Shown piece by piece: positions 1-41,726 of a stretch of DNA of 64,000 nt (position 1 is the first letter of the stretch; each line of letters begins with the position of its first letter). The stretch covers positions 2,554,465 through 2,618,464 of the forward strand of contig NW_004454207.1 of NCBI RefSeq assembly GCF_000283155.1. Direction: 5' to 3'. The notes under the pieces are model-generated. The model ran no database searches. It had not been told where the DNA came from and was given only the letters and a program-made list of their open reading frames with translations. Source of the DNA: Ceratotherium simum simum (lineage: Eukaryota; Chordata; Mammalia; Perissodactyla; Rhinocerotidae). The translations under genes and the position numbers were made by a program.

Positions 1-1030
1 CTATTCAGATCCTTGGCCTATTTTTTTCATTTTTTTAATGGACTCTATTTTTTTAGAGCAGTTTTGGGTTCACAGCAAAATCGAGTGGAAAGTACAGAGA
101 GTTCCCATATACCCCCTGCCTCTGCACACGCACAGCCTTCCCCGCTACCAACATGCTATACTGCAGTGGGACATTTGTTACAATTGACGAGCCAACATGG
201 ACACATCATTATCAACCAAAGTCCACAGTTTACATTAAGGTTCACTCCTTGTGTTGTACATTCTCTGGGTTTGGACAAATGTATAATGACATGTATACAC
301 CATTATAATATCAAACAGAGTAGTTTCACTGCCCTAAAAATCCTGTGCTCCACCTGTTCATCCCTCCCTCCTCCTAACTCCAGGCAACCACTGATCTTCT
401 TGCTGTCTCCTTAGTTTTGCCTTTTCCAGAATATCATAGAGCTGGAATCATACACTATGTAGCCTTTTCAGACTGGCTTCTGTTACTTAGTAATATGCAT
501 TTGAGGTTCCTGTATCTTTTCATGGCTTGATAGCGCGTCTCTTTTTAGCACCGAATAATAATCCATTGTCTGGATGTAACAGTTTATTTATCCATTCACC
601 TACTGAAGGACATCTTGGTTGCTTCCAAGTTTTGGCAATGATAAATAAAGCTGCTATTCATGTGCAGGTTCCTTTGCCCACTTCTAAATTGAGTTATTTG
701 TCTTTTTTATTGAGTCATGGTCATTCTTTATACATTCTAAATGCAAATCCCTCATCAGATATATGAGTTGCAAACATTTTCTCCCATGCTTTGGGTTGTC
801 TTTTCACTTTCTTGATGGTATCCTCTGAAGCACAAAAGTTTTTAATTTTGATGTCCAATTTATCTACTTTTGTTGTTACCATTGCTTGTGCTTTTGGTGT
901 CATATTAAAGAAATGATTGCCTAATCTAAGATCATGAAGATTTATACCCATGTTTTCTTCTGAGAATTTTATAGTTTTAGCTCTCACATTTAGGTTTTTG
1001 ATCCATTTCGAGTTAATTTTTGTATATGGT
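1..1030 (-). mobile_element. L1 fragment, antisense (ORF2 C-terminal part and 3' end, internally deleted)
   Basis: The reverse-strand translation of 721-987 matches the C-terminal part of L1 ORF2 (motifs such as MTPKAQ and WEKMFATHISDEG). 10-660 has the typical old L1 3'-end sequence in antisense, with phrases like acaattgacgagcc and caaccactgatctt. The element runs off the left edge. Many stops; inactive. Confidence 0.85.
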
Positions 1031-1454
1031 ATGATAGCCTTATCTTTTTATAGATGCAGACTAAAGAATTTAGAGATGAATATGTGGTGACTGTAATTTA
1101 AAATACTTCAGAAGAAATGGATGAAGCAACTACGGCAAAATTTTGACAGCTGCTAAATCTAGGTGGCGGGTTTATGGGTATTCATTATACTCTCCTCTCT
1201 AAGAAAATTTCTTTTCTTTAAATACTAGAAAATAAAAGGAAAAGATATAGAAATGAAAATCAGAAAAAAAATACTTGATTATGAGTGAAAATGTCACTAA
1301 TAGAGGAATAAACTTGCATTCATTTTAATTTATATTTTAAAGTAAATTATTTATAAACTTTAGCATTTTATAATTAGTTGTAAATTATTTGCCATACTCC
1401 TAATAAAAACACACAATAAAATGGATGCATCAGGGTGTCTTGGCACTGCTCTTA

Positions 1455-1806
1455 GAAGTCAATATTATAGAGCTTCTCCCTCTAATATGGCAAGGACTAG
1501 CCGCTTGCGGCTGTGGTGTACTTGAAATACGGCAAGTTCAAATTGAGATGTGCTTTAGGTGTGAAGTATACATCATATTTTGAAGACTTGGTTTGACAAA
1601 AAAGAATGCAAAATATCTCATTAATAATTATTTTTATATTGTTTACATGTAGGGGTGATAATATTTGGGGGTATATTGGGTTAAATAAAGTGTATTATGA
1701 AAATAACTTCACTGGTTTCTTTTTATTCTTTTTAAATATGGCTACTAAAAAATGTAAATTACATATGTGGCTTGCATTGTATTTCTTTTGGACAGCACTG
1801 TTCTAG
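1455..1806 (+). mobile_element. hAT-type non-autonomous DNA transposon fossil
   Basis: Starts near ctaatatggcaaggactagc and ends ttggacagcactgttctaga, the hallmark of a common MER-type hAT element. A related copy sits at about 30995-31206 in intron 5. Subfamily not asserted. Confidence 0.65.
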
Positions 1807-2276
1807 AGAGAAAAGGACTGAGCTAGAAAGCCTGAATTCTAGTTTCCTTTCCTGCCTTTTACTAGCCATGTGACTTTGGGCCATTTCTTCCATTTCTCAG
1901 ACCTAGAATAGTTGGCAATAAATTCATTCAGCAAATATTTAGAGCTCTTACCATATACAAAGGACTCGGCTTAATGATGTGGGGAATGCAAGATGTGAAA
2001 CTGTTCACAAACTCAAATCAGTGCTTTCTCATTTCAGCCCTATCCATGAGTCAATGAAGATAGAAGTCAACAACGGAACTATCTCATCATTTTTATTTTC
2101 TCCACTAACATTTTATCTTAAAATAATGAATATTTTACAATATGTCCGAGATTGGAGATCACATATACATGTAGTATGTGTTCTTTTCATCCTCTGAGTC
2201 TTGAGTCTGTGAACATGTATTCAATTTTCGTGGAGGCTCCCTCATCTCCACATTCTGTCCAAGAGGTAAGCGCACT

Positions 2277-2525
2277 GTGGTAGACTGTTGGTGGATTGGT
2301 GGACCTAGTTTACATGTCCTTATATTGTCTCATACCACAGTAATGCTGGTCTCGGCCCAGGACTTGCTTTGGCCAATGGGACATTAGCAAACATGATAAA
2401 AGCAGAGGCTTGAGAAACACTTGCTCATTGAGGCTTGTGTTTTTGGAACACTCCTTCTTGGACTCCTGCAGCCATGCTATGAAGGAGCCTGAACAGCCCC
2501 GAGGAAAGGCTCACATGGAGGCGGA
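2277..2525 (+). repeat. MaLR/ERVL-type LTR fragment
   Basis: The segment gtggtagactgttggtgg through aaggctcacatggaggcg matches the 5' half of the repeat at 57005-57475, including ggccaatgggacattagc. 3' half absent here. Confidence 0.6.
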
Positions 2526-2550
2526 AAGGGACAGGGGTTCATTCAGACAA

Positions 2551-2770
2551 GCGGTTCTCAACTTGGGGTGAGTTTACTCCTTAGGGGACATTTGGCAATG
2601 TCTGGAGACAGTTTTGGTTGTCACAACTGGTGGGGAGGTGCTACTGGCATCTAGTGGGTAGAGGCCAGGGATGCTGCTCAACATCCTGGGCAGGAGAGCC
2701 CCACAAGAGGACAGGACAGCCCCACAACAAAGAGTTACCCAGCCCAAATGTCAGTAGAACCAAGGTTTCC
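2551..2770 (+). mobile_element. hAT-type MER element, copy A
   Basis: ggttctcaacttgggg at the left, ggacatttggcaatgtctgg inside, and a degraded right end (gtagaaccaaggttt). Related copies are at 31208-31382 (+) and 46122-46368 (-). Confidence 0.7.
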
Positions 2771-4195
2771 CCACAACCAGGGTCCTATGGGTCAAGGATA
2801 AAGGGGCTTGGGAAAGTGTTCACACTTAAAGAAAATCACCTATAGCTGCTCTTTTAAGCCTATACATTTACCAGTGACAGCTTTCTGGGTAGTCTGCTAC
2901 TCACGACGATTTTAGATGACTCTCATCCATCCCAATGGTACATTTCCCCTTGTTTACCCTCAGCATTTAAGCATAGTAACTCATCAAAGTGTTGAGCCAA
3001 CAACCATTTTATTAGTTGCCCCAACCCAAATATTGCTTCTCCCTATAGCGTCAAATTCATGGTTTGTGATGATTCGATTCTAGCTTCTAGTTTCCAAATC
3101 CCTGACAATGAATTAACATACTTGGAGACCAGGGGCTCTAACTTCTGCTGTTTCATAGAGTCCATCAGTTTTATCAAAGAACTGTGGCCCCACCATGCTA
3201 ACAAGAAGTCACTTTCCCTCTGAGAAGATGATGTATATGTGTTGTCTATGAGAAAAATTGTAAGGGCATAAAAATTGCAGTAATATTGTTGGTAGTAAAT
3301 TTTATTAGGCGAGTTTAAAGATAATTACATTAGCAGACTCATTCAATAACAATTTTAGACATATGATTATGAGTATAAATCTCATTGCTATGGTAATTAT
3401 GGTAATTAACTGGAAAATACATAGATAGTAAATCATTGCAAGAGGGGTTTTATTTTAATTTTTAATAATAGAGCACATACACATCTCCTGGCAGAATGAA
3501 AAAGGGGCAGAAATGCTGCGTGAATTGGTGTTTTGGACAACTTTTTGGTAAGCAGGCAGATACAGGAGTTTAAAAGAAACACTATGTGCTAGGCAGTCTA
3601 ATTTGCAAAATACACGAACACAGATGAAAAATCCCGATGATATGAATAATCCCAATAATGTGAAGTCGGGTTAGAGCAGGCTACAACCCACCTGCAAGTG
3701 GCCTTCTCTGTTGACGGAGAGCCAATTCTTGTCAATGTTAGGTAAAACCCAGCCATTTATCTAGCCTGCTTAATCTGTTTCCACTGAGGAGCGTTAAATT
3801 GTGACCAATATCACCAGCGCGCGGGGCCTCCATCCTCCTGTAACACAGTCTCTTCCTCTACATTGGCTTTGCGCTCAGAGGTTGACTCTGGGACTGCGTT
3901 TGCTTCTTGAAAAAACCTTTTTGCTCCTGTCTGCAGGGAGGGAGGGGAAGACTCCGACTCTCCAGGGATGTGGAGGGCTGAGCTGAGGGCCACCTGGGAC
4001 AGTTTGTGTTCCTGGGGTCAGGCCTTTGAGAAAAAGACAGGCAGGAGGTTGTGAAGCTGGCCCGAGGACCACCACATCTACCTAAAAATGAGGAATCTGG
4101 AGGGGCCTTGGTTTGATCCAACCATCCACGTGTGGTCAGGGCTCAGATAGCCACCAGCAGTGTAGCTTTTTCAAGGACACTGGGCAGTTCTGTAG
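2771..4195. other. Upstream flank without recognised features
   Basis: AT-rich sequence giving way to moderately GC-rich DNA after 3800. Overlapping short open frames at 3801-4121 on both strands have no recognisable protein character. No repeat family identified. Confidence 0.5.
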
Positions 4196-4562
4196 TTCAG
4201 GCATCAGCAAATTTTGACTAAGGACTGGATGGCAAATAATTCAGGCTTTGTGCACCAAGAGGCAAAATGGAGAGGATATTATGTAGGCACTTATATAACA
4301 AGAGAGAAAACAAATTTTCACCATGTATTTATTGATGAAATCTAAAATATAATAATAGAGTACAATTTTGCAGTACACACCTATTAATGAGAGGAAAGTT
4401 CTTTTTGATGGGGATAATATTTCTCTTAATTGGGGTTCAAAGGTAGTGTAGCTATTATCGCATAGATTGCAAACGTTCATGTGTAAAAACAACGCTTAGC
4501 TCTCTGGTACCAACAGGCAGCGCTATGCATCTGGCCCGCGGGCCACAGTTTGCAGACCTTTG
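4196..4562 (+). mobile_element. hAT-type MER element (ctggcccgcgggcc family), copy 1
   Basis: Left end caggcatcagcaaattttga, inner caggctttgtgcacc, right end ctggcccgcgggccacagtttgcagacc. Similar copies occur at 8735-8815, 13592-13884, 16826-17152 and 33052-33263. It lies less than 300 bases upstream of the pyrimidine-rich PRPS2 promoter. Confidence 0.7.
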
Positions 4563-4755
4563 TAGTTGGACACCAGTCGTCTGCAATGGGTTTAGGGGTA
4601 GTCAGGGTTGGGGAGGTCGCTCCCGTTTGCCAGGCACCTCCATCACCCCTTCCCTCACCCTCCCTCCGTGTCCAGTTAATCTGGTTCATTGGCCCTCCCC
4701 CGAGAGGCAGGATAGAAAGGTCAAGACTGGGACCTAGAACTGTCCCACGGAGTAA

Positions 4756-33738
<28,983 letters not shown>

Positions 33739-34249
33739 ATGCAGGATGTGAAGTGTAGAGCAAGCCTGCTCTGGCTTCTATTTGTCTGATTTTTTAGCTT
33801 TAGGACTCAGCAATTATAGGGTAATGCAAAAGCATCAGAGCTTTGTGTACTCCAAGATCTGTTGTCCCCCTTCTAAAGCTCAAGACCATTTATTTCCAGT
33901 TTTGGGGGGAGAGCGGTGGTTATTTGATCTTTAAGTGAACTGTCTTAAATGAGAAATGTTTTTGTCATCTTGACTTGTTCTGATAGGTGACTTTTTCCTT
34001 TGTTTTGTCAGTACTTTGAGGCCACAACTTTCAAGTATGTAATTCCATTGTGGAAGTTCATAGTTTATATATTTCTGGTTGCCAAAGGTGACTTTAGATT
34101 AAAGCCTTCTGTGTAAATATATAATGATAATGCCTATGGACATTTGGGTAAAACCCTGTATAGAATGAGCCTTTTACTTCTGAGTGAACCTTAGAAAATT
34201 TATAATACCCTGAATTTTGAATATTTTTTTTTCTAGTAACCAGGTTTCA

Positions 34250-34255
34250 AATAAA
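34250..34255 (+). terminator. Candidate proximal polyadenylation signal AATAAA
   Basis: AATAAA about 510 bases after the stop codon, followed by T- and TG-rich sequence (ttttggttattgtgctt) within 30 bases. It would give a short 3' UTR isoform. Confidence 0.5.
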
Positions 34256-34720
34256 CCATTTTGGTTATTGTGCTTAATTTGGACCAAATTTTATGTAGGT
34301 TAAGATGCCACTGACACGTTTATTTTTTGGTAAACATTAGACATCTCAGAGGCCATGTAGCTCAGTATTTTTTTTTTTTGCCACTTTTGAAAAACAAGTT
34401 ACAACTATCACTTACCTGAAATGTCGTGTCCTAAAATTCCAAAATTATGTTCAGCCACAGATATGATTTAGAAACTGTTTTGAGATAGAGTCTGCAAGCT
34501 CACTGTCACATTCATGTTCTCCTCTGCCCATCCCGAATGGACTGTTCTTTGAGCCTCACCTCGTGTCCTGCCATCTTGTTCTTTTATGCCCTGTTTTTAG
34601 CTCTAGCATTTACTTGGCCTTTTTCCCAATAATTTCATGTTGTGGATTTCCACCAAAACAAAGATCCCCCTCTAAGTCCCCTCAGATTTACTGGTCTAGT
34701 CATTGTTTTGCTTTTGACGT

Positions 34721-34726
34721 AATAAA
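34721..34726 (+). terminator. Candidate internal polyadenylation signal AATAAA
   Basis: AATAAA in gacgtaataaaaagg, about 985 bases after the stop codon, followed by a T-rich run. Weaker context than the distal signal. Confidence 0.35.
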
Positions 34727-36225
34727 AAGGTAAATTTTTTAAGTGCCGCCAAGTGTGAATTGAAATATTTTATCTTTAGTTTTGATTTAATGTTCTTTTG
34801 CCTTTTGTAATTAGAAGTAGTAAGTCTCCTGGGCGACTGATTATTTTAACTAAAGCTGTTAACGTGAAAAGTCTGAGTAAGAAAGGCCTACGAAAAAAGT
34901 ACAAATAAGCACACATTAGTTGCTCCCTTGGGATAGTGTTCAAATGGTGACCCAGGAGTGATCGTGGAGGGGACGATTGCTTTATCCATAAGATGACCTT
35001 GACGATATCTTCCTAAGTGAGGGGCCTCCCTGCCTCTGTGGCAGAAGGCAAGCATTGACTCTCTGTGGATCTTATTATATGCACGTTGGTGGATAACCAA
35101 CTGAAATCTTCAGTCCCAAAAGAAAAGAATTTGCCTACAGAGACAAAGCCTAGGAATGATGAACAATCTCCCTTCTGCTGACTCTTAAAACTTGAATAGA
35201 ATACATTCTCTGATCCAAATTCTGCAGGTGGGAAAATCCAATCTATTTATTCATTAACAGACTTGAACAGAAATCTTTAAAGTTTCAAACTTCATTACAG
35301 CAGAGGTTGAATCGAAGTTAAAAAGTATCATTTTAGTCATTGCAGAAACTAGCATTTTGTTGTACCTTAAAATGGCTTTTGAGAAAAAATGATATTGTAG
35401 CCTAGTAGAGTCAGCTATGCAACGCAGATTGACTCTATCTAGAAAGAGTTGACTTGATATATGTAAAGAGCCTATTTAGATGCTATGTAATTTTTAGTTT
35501 TGATAAATGAGTGATCTGTATTTCTTGGAGTTTCTGTGCATAGAGACATGAAAATGTAGTTATAAACATGCATAGGTAGACCGCTCAGCATACAAGTATA
35601 GACATGTTGACATGACTAAAACCAGTTGATTTCAAGGTAATTATTTCATCTAACATTTAGAGTCTAAGATATAGAAGTAGTTTTAAAATAATGGTCTTTA
35701 GATAAAAATCTATATTGTCCTTCTCTGAATTAAGAACTGATTGTTTCTATCATTATTTAGCCCCACTTTTGTATTTTAAAGTACTTCTAATACGTTTATC
35801 AACTAATTAAACTAGACTTAGCCATACACAGTGGCACTGTAGACCTTAACTCTTTGATGGTTTCAGTTCGACAAAGATGCTGAAGATGGGCTTGAAAGCA
35901 ACTTAATCCCAGAACCTGTGCATCCTTTGCTGCTTGTCTGGAAATATTTAAGTGAAACCGCCAAATACATCGGTCTCGTCTGACTCTGCTGAATGGGGGT
36001 ACTTGGTGTGTATCCAGCCGAAAGTGGGAGCCAGAGAAATACGAATATACCAAAGTTGCTCAGCCTCCAACTTAAATTATATTAACTAACTTATAGATAT
36101 TCATATTATAACTTTCCTTTGTTAGACATGATGTCAACCAGATTCAAGAATGTATCATTTGCAGTGCTTGTATTGGTTTAGAATATAGGATTTTAAGATC
36201 TTCTGACGCTGTACTAAAACATTTC

Positions 36226-36231
36226 AATAAA
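36226..36231 (+). terminator. Candidate distal polyadenylation signal AATAAA
   Basis: AATAAA in atttcaataaaatcatg, followed by a T/C-rich stretch and gtttgta within 35 bases, the arrangement of a strong cleavage site. Repeat-free sequence ends near here, consistent with the gene's 3' boundary. Confidence 0.6.
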
Positions 36232-36250
36232 ATCATGCTACTTCTTTCTT

Positions 36251-37499
36251 TCATAGTTTGTATCATTATCGTGGAGTAATACGTTTGGACGGAGTGATGT
36301 GTTTTGATGGGGTGGGTACCTGAAAATATTTGCTACTTCACGATTATAACCCAACATATAAAATTACAGGAAAGCCAGAAGTTAATTGAAGTCAGCTCTT
36401 CTCTATTTTGAAGGTGTTTCTTTTTGAAGGACTGATTAACAATCTCCTTGCCCCAAAGTGTAAGAGCTGTGCCACATAAGCCATCCAGGTTGATAATTCT
36501 AGATGTTTCCTATAAAATTGAAGATTGCCCAGTGTGTTTACACATGAAAGTAGTAATGTTCTATATCCATAGATTGGAGCAGACCAAACTAAAATGTAGG
36601 CCCCATGGAAGTTTTTCATGTGTTTTGATTTCACAAGCACCAAAAAGAGTTTCCTGCTCCCATAAAACAACTACTTATTAGGTGATGCTCTAGGTTACTC
36701 TTGTGGGGACAAAGTAAATTTATAATTCTCCCGGTAAAGCTCAGCTTTAAAGTGTGGACAGTGAGGAGAGTGGCAACATTTTGTCTTCAAAGTCGCAGTG
36801 AAAGATAACTAAAACCAAGTCTGCCAGAGAAGATCACAGTTTAAGACAGAACATGATAGAATGTACAAGAAGGGAGGAAGAAAATGAAGGAGAGATGGAA
36901 ACACCAAAAACATTTCACCAACTTTACAATTCCACCTAATAATGCTGTCACACCTCTTCGGAAGTGTTTCATTTTAAAAGGCAGTTCCTACCAAATTCAC
37001 CAGCTGAGCTGTGGGGTGGACAGGCTAAGTGTCAAAGGGAAAGATCCTCTGGGGTTCAGAGGCTAATCAGGCTGGGGAGATCAGCAAGACCTTTGTGAAG
37101 GGACTGCTGTTACAGATGATACTCGGTGGCAGAATTTTCCAGAACCGGCTGCCTCTATTCCAGCGTGGACTGAAGCAGGACATAGGGTGTTTGGTACATA
37201 ATATGTTTGTGTGAGGATATCCAATGAAGGTGGAAGTTAGGAGCTGAAACATACTACCATCTCCATGTATATTGCATGGAGAAATCAACGGAGTCACTCC
37301 TTTTCACTACAGATCTTGACCTGATTGATCTCCCTGTACCCCAACAACACATCCCTCCGCTTTTCCCTGCCCTTGCTTTCCAAGACCACATTATGGTTTG
37401 GTTTGCTTTACTGTAGTCCCCGAGCTCTGTTTTCTCCTCTGACAGCATGATGCTCAGGAGCATAGACTGACACTTACTAGAGTTAAAAAACAGCAAAAC
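36251..37499. other. Downstream flank without recognised features
   Basis: Immediately 3' of PRPS2. No repeat or gene recognised; open frames here are short and overlap on opposite strands. Confidence 0.5.
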
Positions 37500-37650
37500 C
37501 TCTGGCCTAGTCACTTAACCCTTCTGTCCCTCAGTTTCCTTATATGTGAAATGGGGTAATAGTACCTCTCTCATAGGGGTGTGATGAGGATTAATGAGAT
37601 GATATCTGTAAAGTGCTTAGAATTGTTTTGTATGTTAACTTCAATTTTTA
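37500..37650 (+). repeat. MIR SINE
   Basis: agtcacttaacccttctgtc, cctcagtttccttatatgtg and gtaaagtgcttagaattg are a well preserved sense MIR. Confidence 0.8.
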
Positions 37651-38129
37651 GAGCAGGCACCTTAAATCTTCCCTTTGAAAGAATGTAAGTAGGTGTGAAG
37701 AAGCAAGATTTTCGTGCATTTTCTAGATGTTAAGCCGTGTACCTGTGAGCTAGTCACAAACACGATCCTCTCACCCAGGGGTACATTGTCCTGGCATGTG
37801 ACTCTCTGTGAAGGGTAGCATTTGGTGATAACAGTTGCTTGTTGAAAATACTTCCATGGGCCGTAGAAATGACAGGTAGGAATGAATGCCGTGCAGTAAT
37901 ACAGATGGTGATCAATTGAGGCCGTTTACAACACTCTGATTCGATTCACCATCCCAACATCAGTACCACCCAAAGTGGTCTCCAACATAAACAGTAAGAG
38001 AGGTTTACACTGTTCTAACGGCCGAGTCCTGTGGTCAAAAGAAAAACCAGCTGAACTTATTTTACACTTTAAAAAGAGCAATAAAAAGAAAATGAGCAAA
38101 AATAAAATGAAATGCAGCGGCAAGTGCCC

Positions 38130-38272
38130 TAAGTTGGAAGCGTGGCCATCTAGAGTCTGGTTCCTGATATGCTACTAGCAAGCTGTGTGACCTTGGGAAA
38201 ATGTCTACACTGCTCTGAGTCTGAGTATCTGCAAAAATGAGAGGGTAGATGATTGCTGACGTCCCCAGCAGT
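38130..38272 (+). repeat. MIR SINE
   Basis: gctgtgtgaccttgggaaaa with tctgagtctgagtatctgc is a sense MIR core. Confidence 0.75.
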
Positions 38273-39773
38273 TTTTAATAGACTATGACATCTAGATTTA
38301 GTTGGAATATTTCTACTAACTGCAGATATGGTTCCAATGAGGCCAAGATGGTTACTTCCCCATCAGGTGAACAACTTGTTTTGGCTTGCAGGAGACTTTC
38401 TCAATTTTAACACTGGAAGTCCTGCATCCCAGGAAACCCCTCAGTCCTGGGCAAACCGGGATGCTTGATCACCCTAGTTCTCTGTCTTCTAAGGTGGATG
38501 GTTCAGGATCTCCAGTGCCGCCTTGGCTAAGGAATCCCGTGAGCATGGCTCTGATCTCGTGCCAGTTGCAACAAAAAGCAGGCTGTATGACAAGCCCAAC
38601 AAGGTGCCAAGGACCTGTGGCACAAAGGTTCTTGTTAAATCTGTTGTCAGTTAACTGTAGAAGCTGAAGAGCTATACTCAAAAATAAAAGAGAAAAGGGG
38701 GACACTTATAAAAAATTCAGTCAAGACCTGGCTTGATGGCCAGTCTTCTGGCACAGCTGCCTTTAATGCCATAAGTGGTCTTAGAGACCCCGGGGGACAG
38801 TCCAGGCAGAGGCAGAGTGCCCCAAACATTGCCCTTCTATGCATTGAGGGATTCTTACATCTGTGAGCACTTGGCCGTCTGTCGGAGGATGTTTGATTTT
38901 CCCTAGACAGGAAGTGTTAAATTTGGTATCTTGCGTCGAAGCCAAGATTGACCGTGAATTACAGAAAAATTGTGAGGACTAAAACTGAATTTGTGTCACT
39001 CTTTAAAATCATAAGAGTGATTCTTTAGGGGCACATTTTGATGTGTATCTGCTATAGAAAGAACTCAGGAAGTGCCACTGACGTGTACTCATATGAGGAA
39101 CTAAGGAAGGACCTTAAATTTCTTTAAGCCTCAGAATATCCTATATTTAGGACCAGGGCTGCAAAGCAGTCTCCTAAGGTGTTGAAAGAGGGACAGACCC
39201 CTCTCCACAGCAGTGATGCGTTCATTTCCCCACTGACAGTGTTCATAGCATTCGAAGAGCAGCACTTTCGTGAAGATAAAATTCACAGACAACGTCCTAT
39301 GAATTAAAGAGCACACAGAGGAAAACCAGTTGGCCCAAGAAGACTGGTTTTTGATGAGTCAATAATTCCTTACTGACTTAGATTGATGCAGCCATAAATA
39401 CAGTTTTGACCTTTGTAATTTGGAAATGTTTTGTTATATGTGTGCAAATTAGGAACTATCCATCTGAGAAATGTCACTTGCTTCTCTGTATTTTGACTCT
39501 TGTGAACATTTTGGCTCAGACAGATGTCAAATGAAAAATTCATATCTGTAGTCTTCTGGCTGGTCTTGATGCTTTCTTCCAGGAGCAAAGTGAAGGAGTG
39601 GATCTCATTTCTTTTACTCACTCACATGTTCCTTATGAAGCACCTACAAGGAGACCGTTGTGTTAGGATGGGGCTCTGATGTAAGTACAAGATAAATAAA
39701 ATACATGATGGAGGTTTATATGTATCAAGCCGCCAGAGTTTCCATAAATGATTTTATACACAATCATGTGATG
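38273..39773. other. Intergenic sequence without recognised features
   Basis: Unique-looking sequence between a MIR and the provirus. Overlapping open frames of 60-93 codons lack recognisable motifs. Confidence 0.5.
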
Positions 39774-39777
39774 TAGG

Positions 39778-40399
39778 TGAAGGAGTGGAAGACTATCCTC
39801 TACCCACTCTGGGTCCTTTCTGGTTGGGCTATGAGTTAAATTGAATAAGAGACCAAATGGCAGGAGAAAATCAAACAAAGCTTTATAACATATATACATG
39901 GGAGAGACCAGGAAAACTGAGTTTCTCGACAAATGGTGGAGGTTTTTCACTCTAAATAGCATACTCAGGTAGACAAAGGAGGATGTTGGGGGTGGGGGAG
40001 TCAGCTATGGGCGATTACCAGAAAAGCACAGTAAGGTTATTATGCAGCCTCACCTTCCACATTGATAAGTTTCTAGAGATGAGGTCATCCCCCCTCTTCC
40101 CAGTACACAGAGGGAGATACCTTTACAAATGGAGATTTCCCTTACAAATGTAAATGTTTGGCAAACAGAACTTTGATAAGAATGGGCTTAGCAAGGACCC
40201 TCCCAGTCTATAGATACCCAGAGTTATCTATGGTGATGGCCTGTCCTGGGGACAGGCCTCTTATCTTAAAATCTTTTAGGCAGTTTGGGGGAAGGTCAAA
40301 TATTCTTCATGATTCTTCTGAGCCTTTATTGTCTTCAGCTCCAAATAATCTGCATACCAGAGTGGCTCATCTTGGGGCGGCATGCCCTGAACCCCACCA
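39778..40399 (-). repeat. 3' LTR of the provirus
   Basis: 622 bases, boundaries tgaaggagtggaaga and accccacca on the + strand. By eye about 10 differences from the other LTR in the last 270 bases. No convincing polypurine tract directly precedes it on the minus strand. Confidence 0.85.
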
Positions 40400-40582
40400 G
40401 TTGCCTCCTATGAAACTTCCCTGGAAGTTTCACAGTCCTTTTGAAACTTAAAGAACTTTCATAGTCCAGAAGCTGAGTGGTAGATTGTTCCATCTCACTG
40501 CACACATTTAGTAGATCAGTCCAGTTAACTTCATTTTAGAAGGCAGTGATGCAGGTGGGCTCTCAAAGTTAGGCCTATATTG

Positions 40583-40662
40583 TGGAAGCAAGTAATCAGC
40601 TATTTAATAAGAAGCATTTCTATGGAAGCAAGTAATCAGCTATTTAATAAGAAGCATCTCTA
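40583..40662 (+). repeat. 40-base tandem duplication inside the provirus
   Basis: Two adjacent 40-base units (40583-40622 and 40623-40662) differ at a single position (catttc versus catctc). They share aagtaatcagctatttaat. Confidence 0.95.
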
Positions 40663-41271
40663 TGGAAACAAAAGAAAAACAAGGTTAGTGGTTGGAGCAA
40701 ATTTTAAAACAGTTTCTGAGCTCAGAGGATAGCCAGTTAAGAAGATTTCTAGATGTCAGCATCAAAGCATCTTTTGCAGCTTAAAATGTCTCTGATGAGG
40801 TCATCGAGTGTTCAGGTATCCTTTTGAGTGGCTTACACAGCAACAGGCATGCTATTGTGGTGATCTCTCTTAAGTTTATACCAAGTTGTCCAGCTTCAGT
40901 TTGCAGGGCTTCAGGAAAAAGTTCAGGTGCAGTTCTCAATGATTCCAAATGAAAATGATGGGAAAATTGAAAACATTAGTTCAGAGATTTGTAGCCAGAT
41001 ATTTCAGGAGCCTGGAAGAATTCAGAATCCAGTCCAGTTTACAGGTAGAAAACAAAACCCTCAAAGACAATTAACAGAACTAGGATCTAATATCCACAGA
41101 TGTGTACTATAGTTTCCACTGAAATAATTTTTCTCTCTAAAATCACCCTCATTTTTACCAAATATAGCCAGATTAAGACTAACTAGTTTGTAAAATAAAT
41201 CTAGTTTCAATAAATTTTAACCCAATTATTTACATAAATACAGCAAGAATAGCAACTGATCATATAGGCTC

Positions 41272-41272
<1 letters not shown>

Positions 41273-41314
<42 letters not shown>

Positions 41315-41317
41315 TTT
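41273..41317 (+). repeat. (TTTA)n microsatellite, SINE tail
   Basis: About eleven TTTA units at the tail of an antisense ERE; likely length-polymorphic. Confidence 0.95.
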
Positions 41318-41319
41318 TT

Positions 41320-41605
41320 TGTGAGGAAGATCAGCCCTGAGCTAACATCCGTGCTAATCCTCCTCTTTTTGCTGAGGAAGACTGGCTCTGAGCTAACATC
41401 CATTGCCAATCCTCCTTGTCTTTTCCCCCCCAAAGCCCCAGTAGATAGCTGTACGTCATAGTTGCACATCCTTCTAGTTGCTGTATGTGGGACAGGGCCT
41501 CAGCATGGCCGGAGAAGCGGTGCGTCAGTGCGCGCCCGGGATTCGAACCCGGGCTGCCAGTAGTGGAGCACGCACACTTAACTGCCAAGCCACGGGGCCG
41601 GCCCC
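41320..41605 (-). mobile_element. ERE-type SINE 7, within the provirus
   Basis: Full-length antisense ERE with doubled gagctaacatcc module and head cacggggccggcccc at the right. No clear target duplication is visible because of the long TTTA tail. Confidence 0.9.
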
Positions 41606-41726
41606 TGGATTATATTTTGAATGACAAGAAAGTTGACCCACCCTTCTAGCTACATTTTTTTTCCAATTGCTTTTTTATATCAGGGAAGTTTTTAACTTAA
41701 GAGGTGAATTAAAGATTTGTATATTC

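Larger units (their letters stand above)
33739..36250 (+). other. PRPS2: PRPS2 3' UTR (maximum extent about 2.5 kb)
   Basis: After the TAA there is about 2.5 kb of AT-rich sequence with no repeat I recognise. This contrasts with the repeat-dense introns and suggests exonic constraint. It has several AATAAA hexamers, an ATTAAA at 34098, and T-rich stretches. The distal end is set by the strong hexamer at 36226 followed by T/GT-rich sequence. The end actually used, and whether several are used, cannot be told without transcripts. Confidence 0.65.
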
